A DNA stretch of 46,986 bases from Actinomyces sp. (GCF_030530635.1 NZ_JAUMUL010000004.1:39628-86613), one strand, 5' to 3'. Shown: positions 15,405 through 26,594, counted from the stretch's first letter. Notes: generated by a model not told the origin, from the letters alone. Translations and numbers: made by a program.

Positions 15405-16274
15405 ATGGCCGGTCACAGCAGCCGCGAGGCGGGCACGCGCCGTTCCACAACATTCTTCGTGACCAGCGTCCTGGTGCTGGTGTCGCTCTACTTCATCATC
15501 CCGGTCCTGTGGGTGGTCATCAATGCCACCAAGACCACCGATGACCTGTTCTCCACCAATGGGTTCTGGTTCGGCGGGACCTTCGCCCTCGTGGACAACA
15601 TTCGGAACATCCTGACCTCCAACAGCGGGATCTTCCCACGCTGGTTCGTCAACTCCCTGCTCTACTCTGGGGCGGGCGCGCTGCTGGCCACCTACTTCGC
15701 CGCCGCCGCGGGTTATGCCCTGTCCAAGTACGAGTTCCGTGGGAAGAACCTCATGTTCGGGCTGGTCATGGGCGGGGTGTTGGTACCCGGCACGGCCACC
15801 GCCCTGCCGCTGTTCCTCGTGTTCAGCCGGATCGGAATCACCAATACCTATCTGGCCGTCCTCATTCCCGCCATCGTCTCCCCCTTCGGACTGTTCCTGT
15901 GCCGGATCTACGCCGACGCCGCGGTGTCCACCTCGCTGCTCGAGGCCGGACGGATCGACGGCGCGGGCGAGCTCACGATCTTCCACCGGATTGCGCTGCG
16001 ACAGATGGTGCCCGCTCTGGTGACCGTCTTCCTGTTCCAGTTCGTGGCGATCTGGAACAACTACTTCCTGCCCCTGATCATGCTCGCCGATGAGCGCCTC
16101 TATCCCATAACCCTGGGCCTGAACACCTGGCTGTCTCAAACCAGCAGGCTGCCGGAGTTCTACCAGCTGACCATCGGTGGGGCACTGCTCAGCGTCATCC
16201 CACTGGCGATTCTCATGCTGGTGCTCCAACGCTTCTGGAAGGGCGGACTCACCGAGGGAGCCGTCAAGGAGTGA
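15405..16274 (+). CDS. sugar ABC transporter permease (MalG-like)
   Basis: The 289-residue protein has six membrane segments and the EAA loop (LLEAGRIDGAGELTIFHRIALRQM). It starts 1 nt after the previous stop with GGGGAGGAG as ribosome site. It ends exactly where the convergent TetR gene ends, with no spacer. It is the partner of the MalF-like permease in the importer. Confidence 0.93.
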   Translation: MAGHSSREAGTRRSTTFFVTSVLVLVSLYFIIPVLWVVINATKTTDDLFSTNGFWFGGTFALVDNIRNILTSNSGIFPRWFVNSLLYSGAGALLATYFAAAAGYALSKYEFRGKNLMFGLVMGGVLVPGTATALPLFLVFSRIGITNTYLAVLIPAIVSPFGLFLCRIYADAAVSTSLLEAGRIDGAGELTIFHRIALRQMVPALVTVFLFQFVAIWNNYFLPLIMLADERLYPITLGLNTWLSQTSRLPEFYQLTIGGALLSVIPLAILMLVLQRFWKGGLTEGAVKE

Positions 16275-16898
16275 TCAGGAGTACACCTCTTCCAGGGCGG
16301 GAAGCCAGGCGAGTACCTCGTCGACGCCCTCACGCAGGTGGGTAGTGAAACCGTCGTCGTACCAGTTGCGCAAGACGCCCATGATCGCCCAGATCACGCC
16401 CGAGGCGAGCACCCGGGAAGTGCGGAAGTCCCAGCGCCCGGACGCGGCCACCACCCGGGCGATGGCGTCAACCTCCTGGTTGATCACGAGAGACATCGCC
16501 CCCTGAACCGAGGGAACCTCGAAGCACAGGCGGGCGCGCAGCATGACGGTCTCGGCATTGTCCACGAAGTGGTCGCCCCAGATTTCGTCCAGAACTCGGG
16601 TTACGGCGTCGACCAGGCTGGTTCCCCGCATCAAGTAATACCCCAGTTGGTCACGAATGCGGTCGTCATACTCGTCGTGGAGGATGAGCCCTTCCTTGGT
16701 ACCGAAGTACCGGTAGACGGTGCTGGGTGAGACCAACGCCGCCTCGGCCACCTGCTCAATGCTCACGGCGTCGAAGCCCCGCGCCTCAAACAGGCGGAGC
16801 GCCTCATCCTGGATGTGACGCATGGTCGCGGCCTTCTTGCGTGCGCGCAGGCCCGGACGCGGCGTCGCCACCACCGGCTCCGGGGACGAATCGGACAT
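16275..16898 (-). CDS. TetR-family repressor, likely regulator of the adjacent exporter
   Basis: This 207-residue protein has an N-terminal TetR helix-turn-helix (about residues 20-65; AALVSPSTVYRYFGTKEGL) and a ligand-binding helical domain. It is transcribed divergently from the ABC exporter genes, and the 75-bp gap contains an inverted repeat placed between the exporter's -35 and -10 boxes. The usual logic is that the ligand releases the repressor and the exporter is induced. The ribosome site AGGAGGTG precedes the ATG. Confidence 0.9.
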   Translation of the reverse strand: MSDSSPEPVVATPRPGLRARKKAATMRHIQDEALRLFEARGFDAVSIEQVAEAALVSPSTVYRYFGTKEGLILHDEYDDRIRDQLGYYLMRGTSLVDAVTRVLDEIWGDHFVDNAETVMLRARLCFEVPSVQGAMSLVINQEVDAIARVVAASGRWDFRTSRVLASGVIWAIMGVLRNWYDDGFTTHLREGVDEVLAWLPALEEVYS

Positions 16899-16937
16899 GG
16901 CGTCACACCTCCTGTCACCTCACACTCGCTTCGCGAG

Positions 16938-16960
16938 CTTGACAGCCAAACCCTATCAAG
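16938..16960 (+). promoter_or_regulatory. TetR operator candidate
   Basis: CTTGACAG (16938-16945), spacer CCAAACC, CTATCAAG (16953-16960) form an inverted repeat with one mismatch. It lies exactly over the -35 and the spacer of the exporter promoter, so a bound repressor would exclude RNA polymerase. Confidence 0.6.
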
Positions 16961-16966
16961 TAGAGT
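16939..16966 (+). promoter_or_regulatory. promoter of the ABC exporter operon
   Basis: TTGACA (16939-16944), a 16-nt spacer and TAGAGT (16961-16966) precede the ATG at 16974 by only 7 nt, so the mRNA is probably leaderless. An 11-mer, AGTCACTGTCA, is repeated at 16964-16974 and 16981-16991 around the start codon. Confidence 0.6.
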
Positions 16967-16973
16967 CACTGTC

Positions 16974-17900
16974 ATGAGCCAGTCACTGTCAGAATTAGTT
17001 ATCGATGCCTCCGGACTGGTTAAACACTTCGGGAGGGTCACCGCGCTGGACGGACTCGACCTCGCCGTGTTCCGCGGCGAGGTGCACGGCTTCCTCGGCC
17101 CCAATGGCGCAGGCAAGTCCACCACCATTCGCGCCGCACTCGGCCAACTTCGGCTGGATCGTGGTCGCGTCACGGTCCTAGGCATGGACGCGTGGGCACG
17201 CGCCGTCGATATTCACGCCCGCCTCGCCTACGTCCCCGGAGACACCATGCTGTGGCCCGGATTGACCGGCGGGCAGTGCATCGACCTCCTCGGCGGCTTC
17301 CACGGCGGCATGGACCGCAGCCGGCGCGACCAACTCATCGAGCGCTTCGACCTCGACCCCACTCGCCGCTTCCGCACCTACTCCAAGGGCAACCGACAGA
17401 AAGTGGCGCTGGTGGCGGCACTGGCCTGCGACGTCGAACTGCTCATTCTGGATGAGCCCACCTCGGGGCTGGACCCCGTCATGGAGTCCGTCTTCCAGCA
17501 GGTCGTGGCCGAGCGGTCCGCGGCGGGTACCACCGTTCTGCTATCCAGCCATATCCTCGCCGAGGTCGAGGCCCTGTGCGAGACAGTCACCGTGGTGCGT
17601 GCGGGGCGCGCCGTCTTCAACGGCCGACTGGCCGAGCTGCGTTCCGGCCGCGCCACCGCCGTCGACGCGGTCACGGCAGTCTCACTGCCTGAATTGGCTC
17701 GAATTGAGGGCATCGACCGGCTACAAACTGAAGACGTGCCCCGCGGGGTGCGCACCACCCTTCTGGCCACCGCCGAAGCCCTGCCCGCGGTCCTGGCCGC
17801 ACTGAGCGTGGCGCATCCGGCACAACTCACGATCCGTCCGCCAAGCCTCGAACAGTTGTTTCTGGACAACTACACCGCGAATGGAGGTGAGTCACGGTGA
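16974..17900 (+). CDS. ABC exporter ATP-binding protein
   Basis: This 308-residue ABC ATPase has Walker A GPNGAGKST, a signature degenerated to YSKGNRQK (the family has LSGGQ; YSKGNRQ is common in drug/antibiotic exporters), Walker B LLILDEP and a switch His (SSH). The C-terminal part is typical of DrrA/CcmA-type exporters. It overlaps the permease start by 4 nt. No ribosome site precedes the ATG, which agrees with leaderless expression from the promoter just upstream. The cargo is unknown; a drug or peptide is likely. Confidence 0.92.
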   Translation: MSQSLSELVIDASGLVKHFGRVTALDGLDLAVFRGEVHGFLGPNGAGKSTTIRAALGQLRLDRGRVTVLGMDAWARAVDIHARLAYVPGDTMLWPGLTGGQCIDLLGGFHGGMDRSRRDQLIERFDLDPTRRFRTYSKGNRQKVALVAALACDVELLILDEPTSGLDPVMESVFQQVVAERSAAGTTVLLSSHILAEVEALCETVTVVRAGRAVFNGRLAELRSGRATAVDAVTAVSLPELARIEGIDRLQTEDVPRGVRTTLLATAEALPAVLAALSVAHPAQLTIRPPSLEQLFLDNYTANGGESR

Positions 17901-19504
17901 GTAGCAGCAATCGCCGTCTAATCGGCGCTCGCCCTTTCACCGGTCTGGCACGAGTGACGGCCCTGGGGCTGCGCACCTCCTGGGTGGCCATCGCCCTGGC
18001 CACCGGTACCTGTGTGGTCTTGGTGGTGGCGGTCGCTATCGGCGTCAAGGGCCTGTATCCGTCTGCGGCCGCGCGAGCGGAGTATGCGGCCACCGCCGGC
18101 GCGTCGGTCCCCAGCATCGCCTTCAACGGGCGCGGCTACGGGTTGACGTCATTGGGCGGAATTACCGGGGTGGAGGTCGGTTTCACGGGGCAGTTGCTGT
18201 TTCCACTAATGGGCCTACTGACGGCCATCCGCCTTACACGCCGGGAGGAGGAGACCGGGCGCACCGAGCTACTGACCGCCTCGCGGGTGGGACGGCTGGC
18301 GCCGTTGGCGGCTGCGACCATTCTGCTGACGTTCGTCGCCCTCGCCACCGGGCTGCTCATGACGATTGGAATGGCGGCGACAGGGCTGCCTGCTGAAGGC
18401 TCCGCCTGGTATGCCGCCGGAGCGAGTGCCTGCACGCTGTTCTTCGCCGCCATCGGTCTCCTGCTGGGCCAGTTGTGCCAGCAAGCCATAACCGCCCGGC
18501 AGCTTGGAATCGGCCTTGTGCTGATGGCCTTCTTGATCCGTTTCATCGTTGATGGCCTGCAGTGGGATGCTGTCTGGGCGAGCCCGCTCGGGTGGCTGCC
18601 GGAGGCGCGTGCCTTCGATGATCCGCGGGCCTGGCCTCTGGCGGCGTACGCCGTCGGCTCTCTCATCCTGCTAGCCGCCTGCACGATTGCGGCCTGGCAT
18701 CGGGATGCGGGAGCCGGCGTGTTCGCCCCTCGCCCGGGGCCGGCACGTGGCCAGGCACAGCAGCGGGCGTGGCGGTTGGCACTGGCGTTGGAGCGGACGG
18801 GTACGACGCCGCTGCTTCTCATCACCTGTCTGTGGACGCTATTCATAGGGCTGTTCAGCGAAGAGATGACTCGGATCATCCAGGCAAATCCCTCGCTGCT
18901 GGCAGCCATGGGGCTGGAACGGGGCACGGACCTGATGGCCGCCATGGCTGCAACCGTCATGGTCGCTGCCGCCGGAACCGTCGGGGTGCTGGGAGCCTCA
19001 CGCTTGACGGCGGAGGAGTCAGCAGGCCGCCTGGGAATGCTGCTGTCCACTCGCTGCAGCCGGGCGCGGCTATGGAGTGGCTGGTGGGCGACGACGCTGC
19101 TCTCATCGGCGGCAGTGCTCGTTGCGTCCGCTCTGCTGCTGGGAATGAGCACCTGGGCGGTGTCCGGGGAAAGAGGAGCATTAGGCACGGCTTTGAAGAT
19201 CGGCGCGTGTTACCTGCCCGCTGTTCTTCTCATCGCGGCAGCTTCCGCCGTGCTGGCGGCCCTGGGCCCACGCTGGCCGGTGCTGGGCTGGGCGATCGTC
19301 CTGTGGATGGTGGTGGTCGGGTTCCTCGCCGAGGCACTGGATCTACCGGAATGGGCACGCGATCTTTCACCGGCGCACCTGGTTGGAGTACTGCCCGTCG
19401 ATGACCCCGATCCGCAAGTGATCGCATACCAGGGGGCAGCAGCGGCCACACTGCTGCCTGTGTCTCTACTCATCTTCCGACGGCGAAGTTTGCGGGCGGG
19501 TTGA
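17897..19504 (+). CDS. ABC exporter permease, large (about 12 membrane segments)
   Basis: This 535-residue polytopic protein looks like two fused ABC-2 type halves: hydrophobic segments cluster at about residues 20-250 and 300-535, each half containing a RxxEExGRxE/L-like cytoplasmic motif (LTRREEETGRTELL; LTAEESAGRLGML). This matches the family called polyketide-antibiotic exporter permeases in actinobacteria. The GTG start overlaps the ATPase stop, with GGAGGTG upstream. A GC-rich hairpin follows. It is likely to export a toxic compound sensed by the TetR protein. Confidence 0.88.
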   Translation: MSSSNRRLIGARPFTGLARVTALGLRTSWVAIALATGTCVVLVVAVAIGVKGLYPSAAARAEYAATAGASVPSIAFNGRGYGLTSLGGITGVEVGFTGQLLFPLMGLLTAIRLTRREEETGRTELLTASRVGRLAPLAAATILLTFVALATGLLMTIGMAATGLPAEGSAWYAAGASACTLFFAAIGLLLGQLCQQAITARQLGIGLVLMAFLIRFIVDGLQWDAVWASPLGWLPEARAFDDPRAWPLAAYAVGSLILLAACTIAAWHRDAGAGVFAPRPGPARGQAQQRAWRLALALERTGTTPLLLITCLWTLFIGLFSEEMTRIIQANPSLLAAMGLERGTDLMAAMAATVMVAAAGTVGVLGASRLTAEESAGRLGMLLSTRCSRARLWSGWWATTLLSSAAVLVASALLLGMSTWAVSGERGALGTALKIGACYLPAVLLIAAASAVLAALGPRWPVLGWAIVLWMVVVGFLAEALDLPEWARDLSPAHLVGVLPVDDPDPQVIAYQGAAAATLLPVSLLIFRRRSLRAG

Positions 19505-19524
19505 TATGCCGGTGCTAATGACGT

Positions 19525-19552
19525 CGGCCGGTCACCTGGCGGTGGCCGGCCG
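19525..19552 (+). terminator. terminator hairpin after the ABC exporter
   Basis: CGGCCGGTCACC (19525-19536) pairs with GGTGGCCGGCCG (19541-19552) with one G-U and loop TGGC. No T-run follows, as is common for actinobacterial hairpins. Confidence 0.6.
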
Positions 19553-19570
19553 GTCGTCGATGCGATGCCT

Positions 19571-19597
19571 GGGACTGTGCCTCAGCGCTGCAGTCCC
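19571..19597 (-). terminator. terminator hairpin of the bL37 gene
   Basis: GGGACTG (19571-19577) and CAGTCCC (19591-19597) form a 7-bp stem 3 nt beyond the bL37 stop codon. Confidence 0.5.
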
Positions 19598-19600
19598 GAC

Positions 19601-19675
19601 TCAGGAGTTGGGACGCTTGCCGTGATTGGCGCTGTTCTTGGCGCGTGCACGACGCTTGCGACCACGTTTGCTCAT
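19601..19675 (-). CDS. 50S ribosomal protein bL37
   Basis: This 24-residue protein begins MSKRGRKRRARAKN and ends ANHGKRPNS. The pattern matches bL37, the tiny actinobacteria-specific protein found in mycobacterial 50S structures. It is almost entirely basic, as expected for an rRNA-binding peptide. A strong ribosome site (GAGGAGG) precedes the ATG, and GATAAT lies upstream as a possible -10. It lies downstream of rsrA on the same strand. Such short genes are often missed in annotation. Confidence 0.9.
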   Translation of the reverse strand: MSKRGRKRRARAKNSANHGKRPNS

Positions 19676-19822
19676 TGGTGCCTCCTCATGTCGTGGTGAT
19701 TATCCTCCGCCCCGAGGGGCACGGAACACCCTTCATCCTCGCATATCGGAGGCGGGTGCTGCCAGCTGAGCGCCCCGTGTGCACGGTGAATGCGCCCACA
19801 GGGCGCATCGGCCGGCGGGAAG

Positions 19823-20146
19823 CTAGCGGCGCTCGACGTGCACGACCGCCGTCGTGATCCGGGTGGTTGACGTGGCGGATGTAGTCGTGGAAGTGATGGA
19901 CGCGGTCGACAGATACCCCAGCACGCGGGCCCGTAACGCTGCGGGCGCCTGCTCGGCGCAGCGGGAGCGGACCAGTTCGCGCAGGTGCCGTTCGGCGTCG
20001 GCCGCACGCGAGCAGTGCTCACAGGAGGCAACGTGCTCCGCCAGGCGAGCCTCAAGATCCCGATCGACCTCGTGATCCAGGAACCGCTCGAGGTGGGTAA
20101 GGGCCTCCGTGCACGAGCAGGGTTCGTTCCGGTTGTTCTTACCCAT
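19823..20146 (-). CDS. rsrA: zinc-binding anti-sigma factor (RsrA/RshA-like)
   Basis: This 107-residue protein carries the ZAS signature HVASCEHC (HxxxCxxC) and an N-terminal CSC. In the RsrA family, disulphide stress oxidises these cysteines, releases zinc and frees the partner sigma factor. Its ATG overlaps the sigR stop by 1 nt, so the pair is made together. The C-terminal part is Thr/Ser-rich and variable. Context and motif make the assignment secure; the actual stress sensed is inferred from relatives. Confidence 0.92.
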   Translation of the reverse strand: MGKNNRNEPCSCTEALTHLERFLDHEVDRDLEARLAEHVASCEHCSRAADAERHLRELVRSRCAEQAPAALRARVLGYLSTASITSTTTSATSTTRITTAVVHVERR

Positions 20147-20829
20147 CAGTTCTGCTCCTCGTCGCTCGTGTAGCCCAACTGTCGGGCATGGTCAGCCAGT
20201 AGTTCGCGAAGTTGCCGCCGCCCACGATGCAGGCGAGACATGACGGTGCCGATCGGGGTGCCCATGATCTCGGCGATCTCCTTGTAGGAGAATCCCTCAA
20301 CGTCGGCCAAGTAGACGGCCAGACGCCGATCCTCACTGAGCTCCCCCAGAGCCGCCTTGATCTCCTCGTCCGGCAACTCATCCAGGGCGAGATTCTCGGC
20401 GCTCGGCAGCCCGACCGAGTCGTGTGACGCGGCCCGGTGCAACTGCCAGTCCTCAACCGCATCGGCGTCGGACTGCTGCGGTTCGCGCTGCTTCTTGCGG
20501 TAGGTGTTGATGAAGGTGTTGGTCAGGATGCGGTAGAGCCAGGCCTTCAGATTCGTTCCTGGCCGGTACTGGTGAAAGGCACTGAAGGCCCGGACATAGG
20601 TGTCCTGAACCAGGTCTTCGGCGTCAGCCGGGTTGCGGGTCATGCGCAGGGCGGCTCCATAGAGCTGATCCAGGTAGGGCAGTGCGTCGGCCTCGAAGCG
20701 GGCCGCACGGGCATCGGCGGACTCGTCTGCCGGAGCGCGATCGAGATCGTCGGGATCCACCTGACCGGCGGACGCATGCACCGCCCCCCCGGACGGACCC
20801 GTCGGGCTGAGATTGTCTGTGTCCATCAT
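20146..20829 (-). CDS. sigR: ECF sigma factor, SigR/SigH type
   Basis: The 227-residue form beginning MMDTDN has sigma region 2 (RFEADALPYLDQLYGAALRM, AEDLVQDTYVRAF, NLKAWLYRILTNTFINTYRKKQREP) and region 4 (LPDEEIKAAL, VEGFSYKEIAEIMGTPIGTVMSRLHRGRRQL), very close in pattern to mycobacterial SigH and Streptomyces SigR. Those direct the thiol-oxidative stress response. The frame is open upstream to an ATG at 20943, giving a 265-residue form whose 38 extra residues are Ser/Arg-rich. That start lies 9 nt after the SigR-type promoter, so a longer, stress-induced isoform is plausible. Neither start has a strong ribosome site. Confidence 0.93.
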   Translation of the reverse strand: MMDTDNLSPTGPSGGAVHASAGQVDPDDLDRAPADESADARAARFEADALPYLDQLYGAALRMTRNPADAEDLVQDTYVRAFSAFHQYRPGTNLKAWLYRILTNTFINTYRKKQREPQQSDADAVEDWQLHRAASHDSVGLPSAENLALDELPDEEIKAALGELSEDRRLAVYLADVEGFSYKEIAEIMGTPIGTVMSRLHRGRRQLRELLADHARQLGYTSDEEQN

Positions 20830-20952
20830 CGCCCGCGAGCCTAGCTGGCCGCGCCCGGTCGCGCGCGACGACGCGGGGCGGCGCGAGCGCCTGGACGAGG
20901 CCGGCGCCCGCGTCACGGTGGGAAGCACGGAGGAAGTGATCATCGCCGTCTA

Positions 20953-20978
20953 AACCGTTCCGGTGTCGAAGTCATTCC
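20953..20978 (-). promoter_or_regulatory. SigR-type autoregulatory promoter
   Basis: On the minus strand GGAAT (20978-20974) is followed after exactly 18 nt by GTT (20955-20953), the known SigR/SigH consensus GGAAT-N18-GTT. It points at sigR, so the sigma factor probably activates its own operon. Confidence 0.8.
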
Positions 20979-21062
20979 CGATCGCGTCAGACGGCCCCGG
21001 CAATTCCCGCAAACACCCGCTACTGGCTGGCATCGAGTCACCTGGTGAGCGAGGATTAGGCC

Positions 21063-21572
21063 ATGAACCTTCTGCGTACCGTTGCCCGTCCGACGCTTGC
21101 CGCACCCTTCGTCGTCGATGGCCTCGACGCGCTCGCCCGACCGGGGCGACACGCGGAGAAGTTCGAGAAGGTGCAACCCGTACTGGAGCGGGCCGGGATG
21201 CCGCCGGTGCTGCACTCGGATGCTGAGTTGCTCACCCGCATCAGCGGAGCTGTCAGCGTCTTCGCCGGGCTCGGACTGGCCACGGGCCGAGCGCCGCGCA
21301 CCTGCGCCGCCGTACTGGCCGCGCTCAATATCCCTCTGACGCTGGTCAACCACCCGGTGTGGGCGGCTGAGGATGCTGATGCGCGCAGGCGGGCACTGTC
21401 CGGCCTGATGCGCTCGGCCGCCGTCGGGGCGGGGCTGGCGCTGTCCGCAGTTGACCGTGAGGGTCGCCCTTCACTGGCGTGGCGGCGGGAGAACCGGCGC
21501 CAGGTCAAGGCCGCCATGGCTGCGGTTGAGGCCCAGGTACGGGCCCGGTACGAGCCGGCACAGCCGGTCTGA
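21063..21572 (+). CDS. DoxX-family membrane protein
   Basis: The 169-residue protein has the N-terminal DoxX pattern (RPTLAAPFVVDGLDAL and a lipid-side helix, then ISGAVSVFAGLGLATGRAPRTCAAVLAALNIPLTLVNHPVW) with about three or four hydrophobic segments. DoxX proteins are small membrane proteins; in mycobacteria a DoxX protein works with superoxide dismutase and a thiol transferase in oxidative defence. Its divergent position from sigR fits such a role but no SigR promoter is seen on its side. The ribosome site is weak. Confidence 0.8.
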   Translation: MNLLRTVARPTLAAPFVVDGLDALARPGRHAEKFEKVQPVLERAGMPPVLHSDAELLTRISGAVSVFAGLGLATGRAPRTCAAVLAALNIPLTLVNHPVWAAEDADARRRALSGLMRSAAVGAGLALSAVDREGRPSLAWRRENRRQVKAAMAAVEAQVRARYEPAQPV

Positions 21573-21802
21573 ATCGCTCAGCGGTAACAAGGTGCATGAC
21601 TCCCAACCGGGCCGCCTTCACCAGGTCCGCCACCCGAAGCAATTCGACGGGATTCGGCACGTCGCTTGTACCGAGCCCGAAGCAAACCACCAAGGTGTCG
21701 CGCTACGCTCAGCGCCGGGAGTCGTCTCCCCGACCGCCGGTGCCCACAGCGCTCGAGGAACCATCCCGCCCCGACCTTAAGGAACACGAAGGAACACGAC
21801 CG

Positions 21803-24045
<2,243 letters not shown>

Positions 24046-24049
<4 letters not shown>

Positions 24050-25491
24050 CCGCGGTGACTGGAGCATCCCCGGCCGCGCCCTCGCCCTGGTCGGCACCGG
24101 TGGCCTCCGGCCCGCTCGATGCCGTCATCGACCTGCCGGGGTCGAAGTCGCTTACGGCCCGCGCCCTGGTGACGGCGGCGGTGGCGCAGGCCCCGACGAC
24201 GCTGCGCGGCGCCCTGAGCTCACGCGACACCGATCTCATGCGCGCCGCCCTAACAGCACTCGGGGCCCGCTTCGAGGAGCTACCCGATGATGCCGGTAGC
24301 GGCACCGACACCGCCCTGCGGGTCACGCCCGCACCGCGCCCGTTCCCGACCCGCGCCGACACCGACGGAGTGACCCGCATCGACTGCGGTCTGGCCGGAA
24401 CGGTGATGCGCTTCATTCCGCCGCTGGCCACCCTGGCCGACACGCCCGTGGTCTTCGACGGCGACTCCGCCGCCCGCCGTCGTCCCCTGGCGCCACTGCT
24501 GGACGCCCTGGAGGGTCTTGGCGCGCAGGTCGCCTATCTGGGTGAATCCGGCTTCCTGCCCGTGCGCGTCGGCCCCGGCGGCGGAGGCCCGCTACACCCC
24601 ACCGACCCGGCCCGCCCCGAGGCCCCGCACCGGGTGAGCGTAGATGCCGCCGGCTCCTCCCAGTTCCTGTCCGCACTGCTACTGGCCGGGTTCCTACTGC
24701 CCGGAGGCCTGGCCATCACCCCCACTGGGCCGGTGCCCTCCCTGCCGCATGTGACCATGACCGTAGAGTTCCTGCGTGGGCGCGGCATCACCGTGGACGA
24801 ACCGGATGCCGGTGCCTCCGTGGGCGCGCGCACCTGGACGGTCCACCCGGGCGCGCCACGGGCCGGCACACTGTTCATTGAGCCGGACCTGTCCAATGCG
24901 GGCCCGTTCCTAGCGGCGGCCCTGGTGGCGGGCGGGCGCGTCGGCGTACACCACTGGCCGGCTAACACCACCCAGGCGGGCGACGCCTGGCGGTGGCTGC
25001 TGCCCCACCTGGGCGGCGCCGTCGAGCAGGCCCGCGAGGCGGACGGTTCGCTCACGCTTACCGCCGTCGGCACCGGCGAACTGCACGGAATCGACGCAGA
25101 CCTGTCCGCCGTCGGGGAACTGACCCCCACCGTGGCGGCGCTGGCCGCCCTCGCCTCCGCACAGGGGCACGCCTCCCGGTTGCGCGGCATCGGCCATCTG
25201 CGCGGGCACGAGACCGACCGTCTGGCCGCCCTGGTGGCCGAGATCAACCGCATCGGCGGGACGGCCCGCCAGACCGCCGACGGGCTGGAGATCGCCGCCC
25301 TGCCCGCCGGGGCGCGTCTGCATCCGGCCCGGCTGCGGGCCTACGCCGATCACCGGATGGCGACCTTCGCCGCCGTCGTCGGCCTGGGGGTGAGAGGCGT
25401 CGAGGTGGACGACATCGCCTGCACCGCCAAGACTCTGCCCGACTTCCCCACTCTCTGGGCGAGCCTGCTCGCCGACCGGGAGGGGCGCTGA
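24046..25491 (+). CDS. aroA: 3-phosphoshikimate 1-carboxyvinyltransferase (EPSP synthase)
   Basis: This 481-residue protein catalyses the sixth shikimate step, joining shikimate 3-phosphate and PEP. Visible motifs are LPGSKSLTARAL (substrate-binding Lys/Ser), GLAGTVMRF, SVDAAGSSQFLSALLLAG and YADHRMA near the C-terminus. It is a little longer than the usual 430-450 residues, owing to inserts at about 75-90 and 160-185. The GTG start overlaps the icd stop and the aroA stop overlaps the rsgA start, so the three genes form a coupled unit. aroA next to rsgA and near sigH/sigR is a typical actinobacterial order; icd in front is less usual. Confidence 0.95.
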
Positions 25492-26594
25492 TGGCCCGCC
25501 GCGACATCGGCACCGATGACCCGCGCGTGCGGGTGCGTCCCGGGAAGCGCTCGCGTCCGCGCACCAAGCAGCGCCCCGCCCACGCCGACGCCGTGCCCGG
25601 CATGGTCACCCGCATCGACCGCGGTCACTACCGCATCCGCCTGGAGGACCCCTCTCTGACCGCCGACGGCGCCGGCAACATCACGGCGATGAAGGCCCGT
25701 GAGTTGGGGCGGGGGAAGGTCGTGGTCGGGGACCGGGTCGCCGTCGTCGGGGACGTCTCCGGCCGCAAGGACACCCTCGCCCGCATGGTGCGGGTGGAGG
25801 AACGGCGCACCCTGCTGCGCCGCAGCGCCGAGGACGGCGACGCGGCCGGCACGGAGAGGCCGGTGGTGGCCAACGCCGATCTGCTGGTGATCGTCACCGC
25901 CCTGGCGGATCCGCAGCCGCGCCCACGCATGATCGACCGCTACCTGGTGGCCACCTACGACGCCGGCATGGAGCCACTGCTGATCCTGACCAAGTCGGAC
26001 CTGGCCGACGCCGCCCCGCTGCTGACTCTCTACGAGCCGCTGGGGGTGCGCTCGGTGACCACGCGCCTGGACCCATCCAGCCGGGCGGAGGCCTCTCGTG
26101 CCGGCGGCGACGGCGTGGAGGCGGTGCGCAAGCTGATCGGCGGCCGCACCTCGGTGTTCGTCGGTCACTCCGGGGTCGGCAAGTCCACGCTCATCAACGC
26201 GCTCGTGCCCGGGGCAGAGCGGGTCACCGGCGAGGTGAATATGGTCACGGGCCGCGGCCGTCACACCTCCACCAACCTGCAGGCGCTTGACCTGCCGGGC
26301 GGCGGCTGGGTGATCGACACCCCCGGGGTGCGGTCCTTCGGGGTGGCGCACGTGTCCAGCGCGGACGTGCTGCGCGGCTTCCGGGACCTGGCCGAGGTCG
26401 CCGAGGACTGCCCGCGCGGCTGCACGCACGAGGCGGACGTGATCGAGTGCGCCCTAGACGAGTGGGCCACCAACACAGCCCTGAATTCGGCCGAACGGCA
26501 GCAACGCAGGGCCCGGCTGGACTCCTTCCGGCGTCTGCTCACCCCCGCGCTGGAGGCCGAGGACCCCACGACGTCGGCGGCGCACCGCCGGTGA
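25491..26594 (+). CDS. rsgA: ribosome small subunit-dependent GTPase A
   Basis: The 367-residue protein is a circularly permuted GTPase that helps late 30S maturation. An OB-like domain (about 30-110) precedes G4 TKSD, then G1 GHSGVGKST and G3 DTPG, in the permuted order typical of RsgA. The C-terminal zinc knuckle is seen as CPRGCTHEADVIEC. A basic extension (residues 1-30) is typical of actinobacteria. Its ATG overlaps the aroA stop by 1 nt. Confidence 0.95.
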   Translation: MARRDIGTDDPRVRVRPGKRSRPRTKQRPAHADAVPGMVTRIDRGHYRIRLEDPSLTADGAGNITAMKARELGRGKVVVGDRVAVVGDVSGRKDTLARMVRVEERRTLLRRSAEDGDAAGTERPVVANADLLVIVTALADPQPRPRMIDRYLVATYDAGMEPLLILTKSDLADAAPLLTLYEPLGVRSVTTRLDPSSRAEASRAGGDGVEAVRKLIGGRTSVFVGHSGVGKSTLINALVPGAERVTGEVNMVTGRGRHTSTNLQALDLPGGGWVIDTPGVRSFGVAHVSSADVLRGFRDLAEVAEDCPRGCTHEADVIECALDEWATNTALNSAERQQRRARLDSFRRLLTPALEAEDPTTSAAHRR

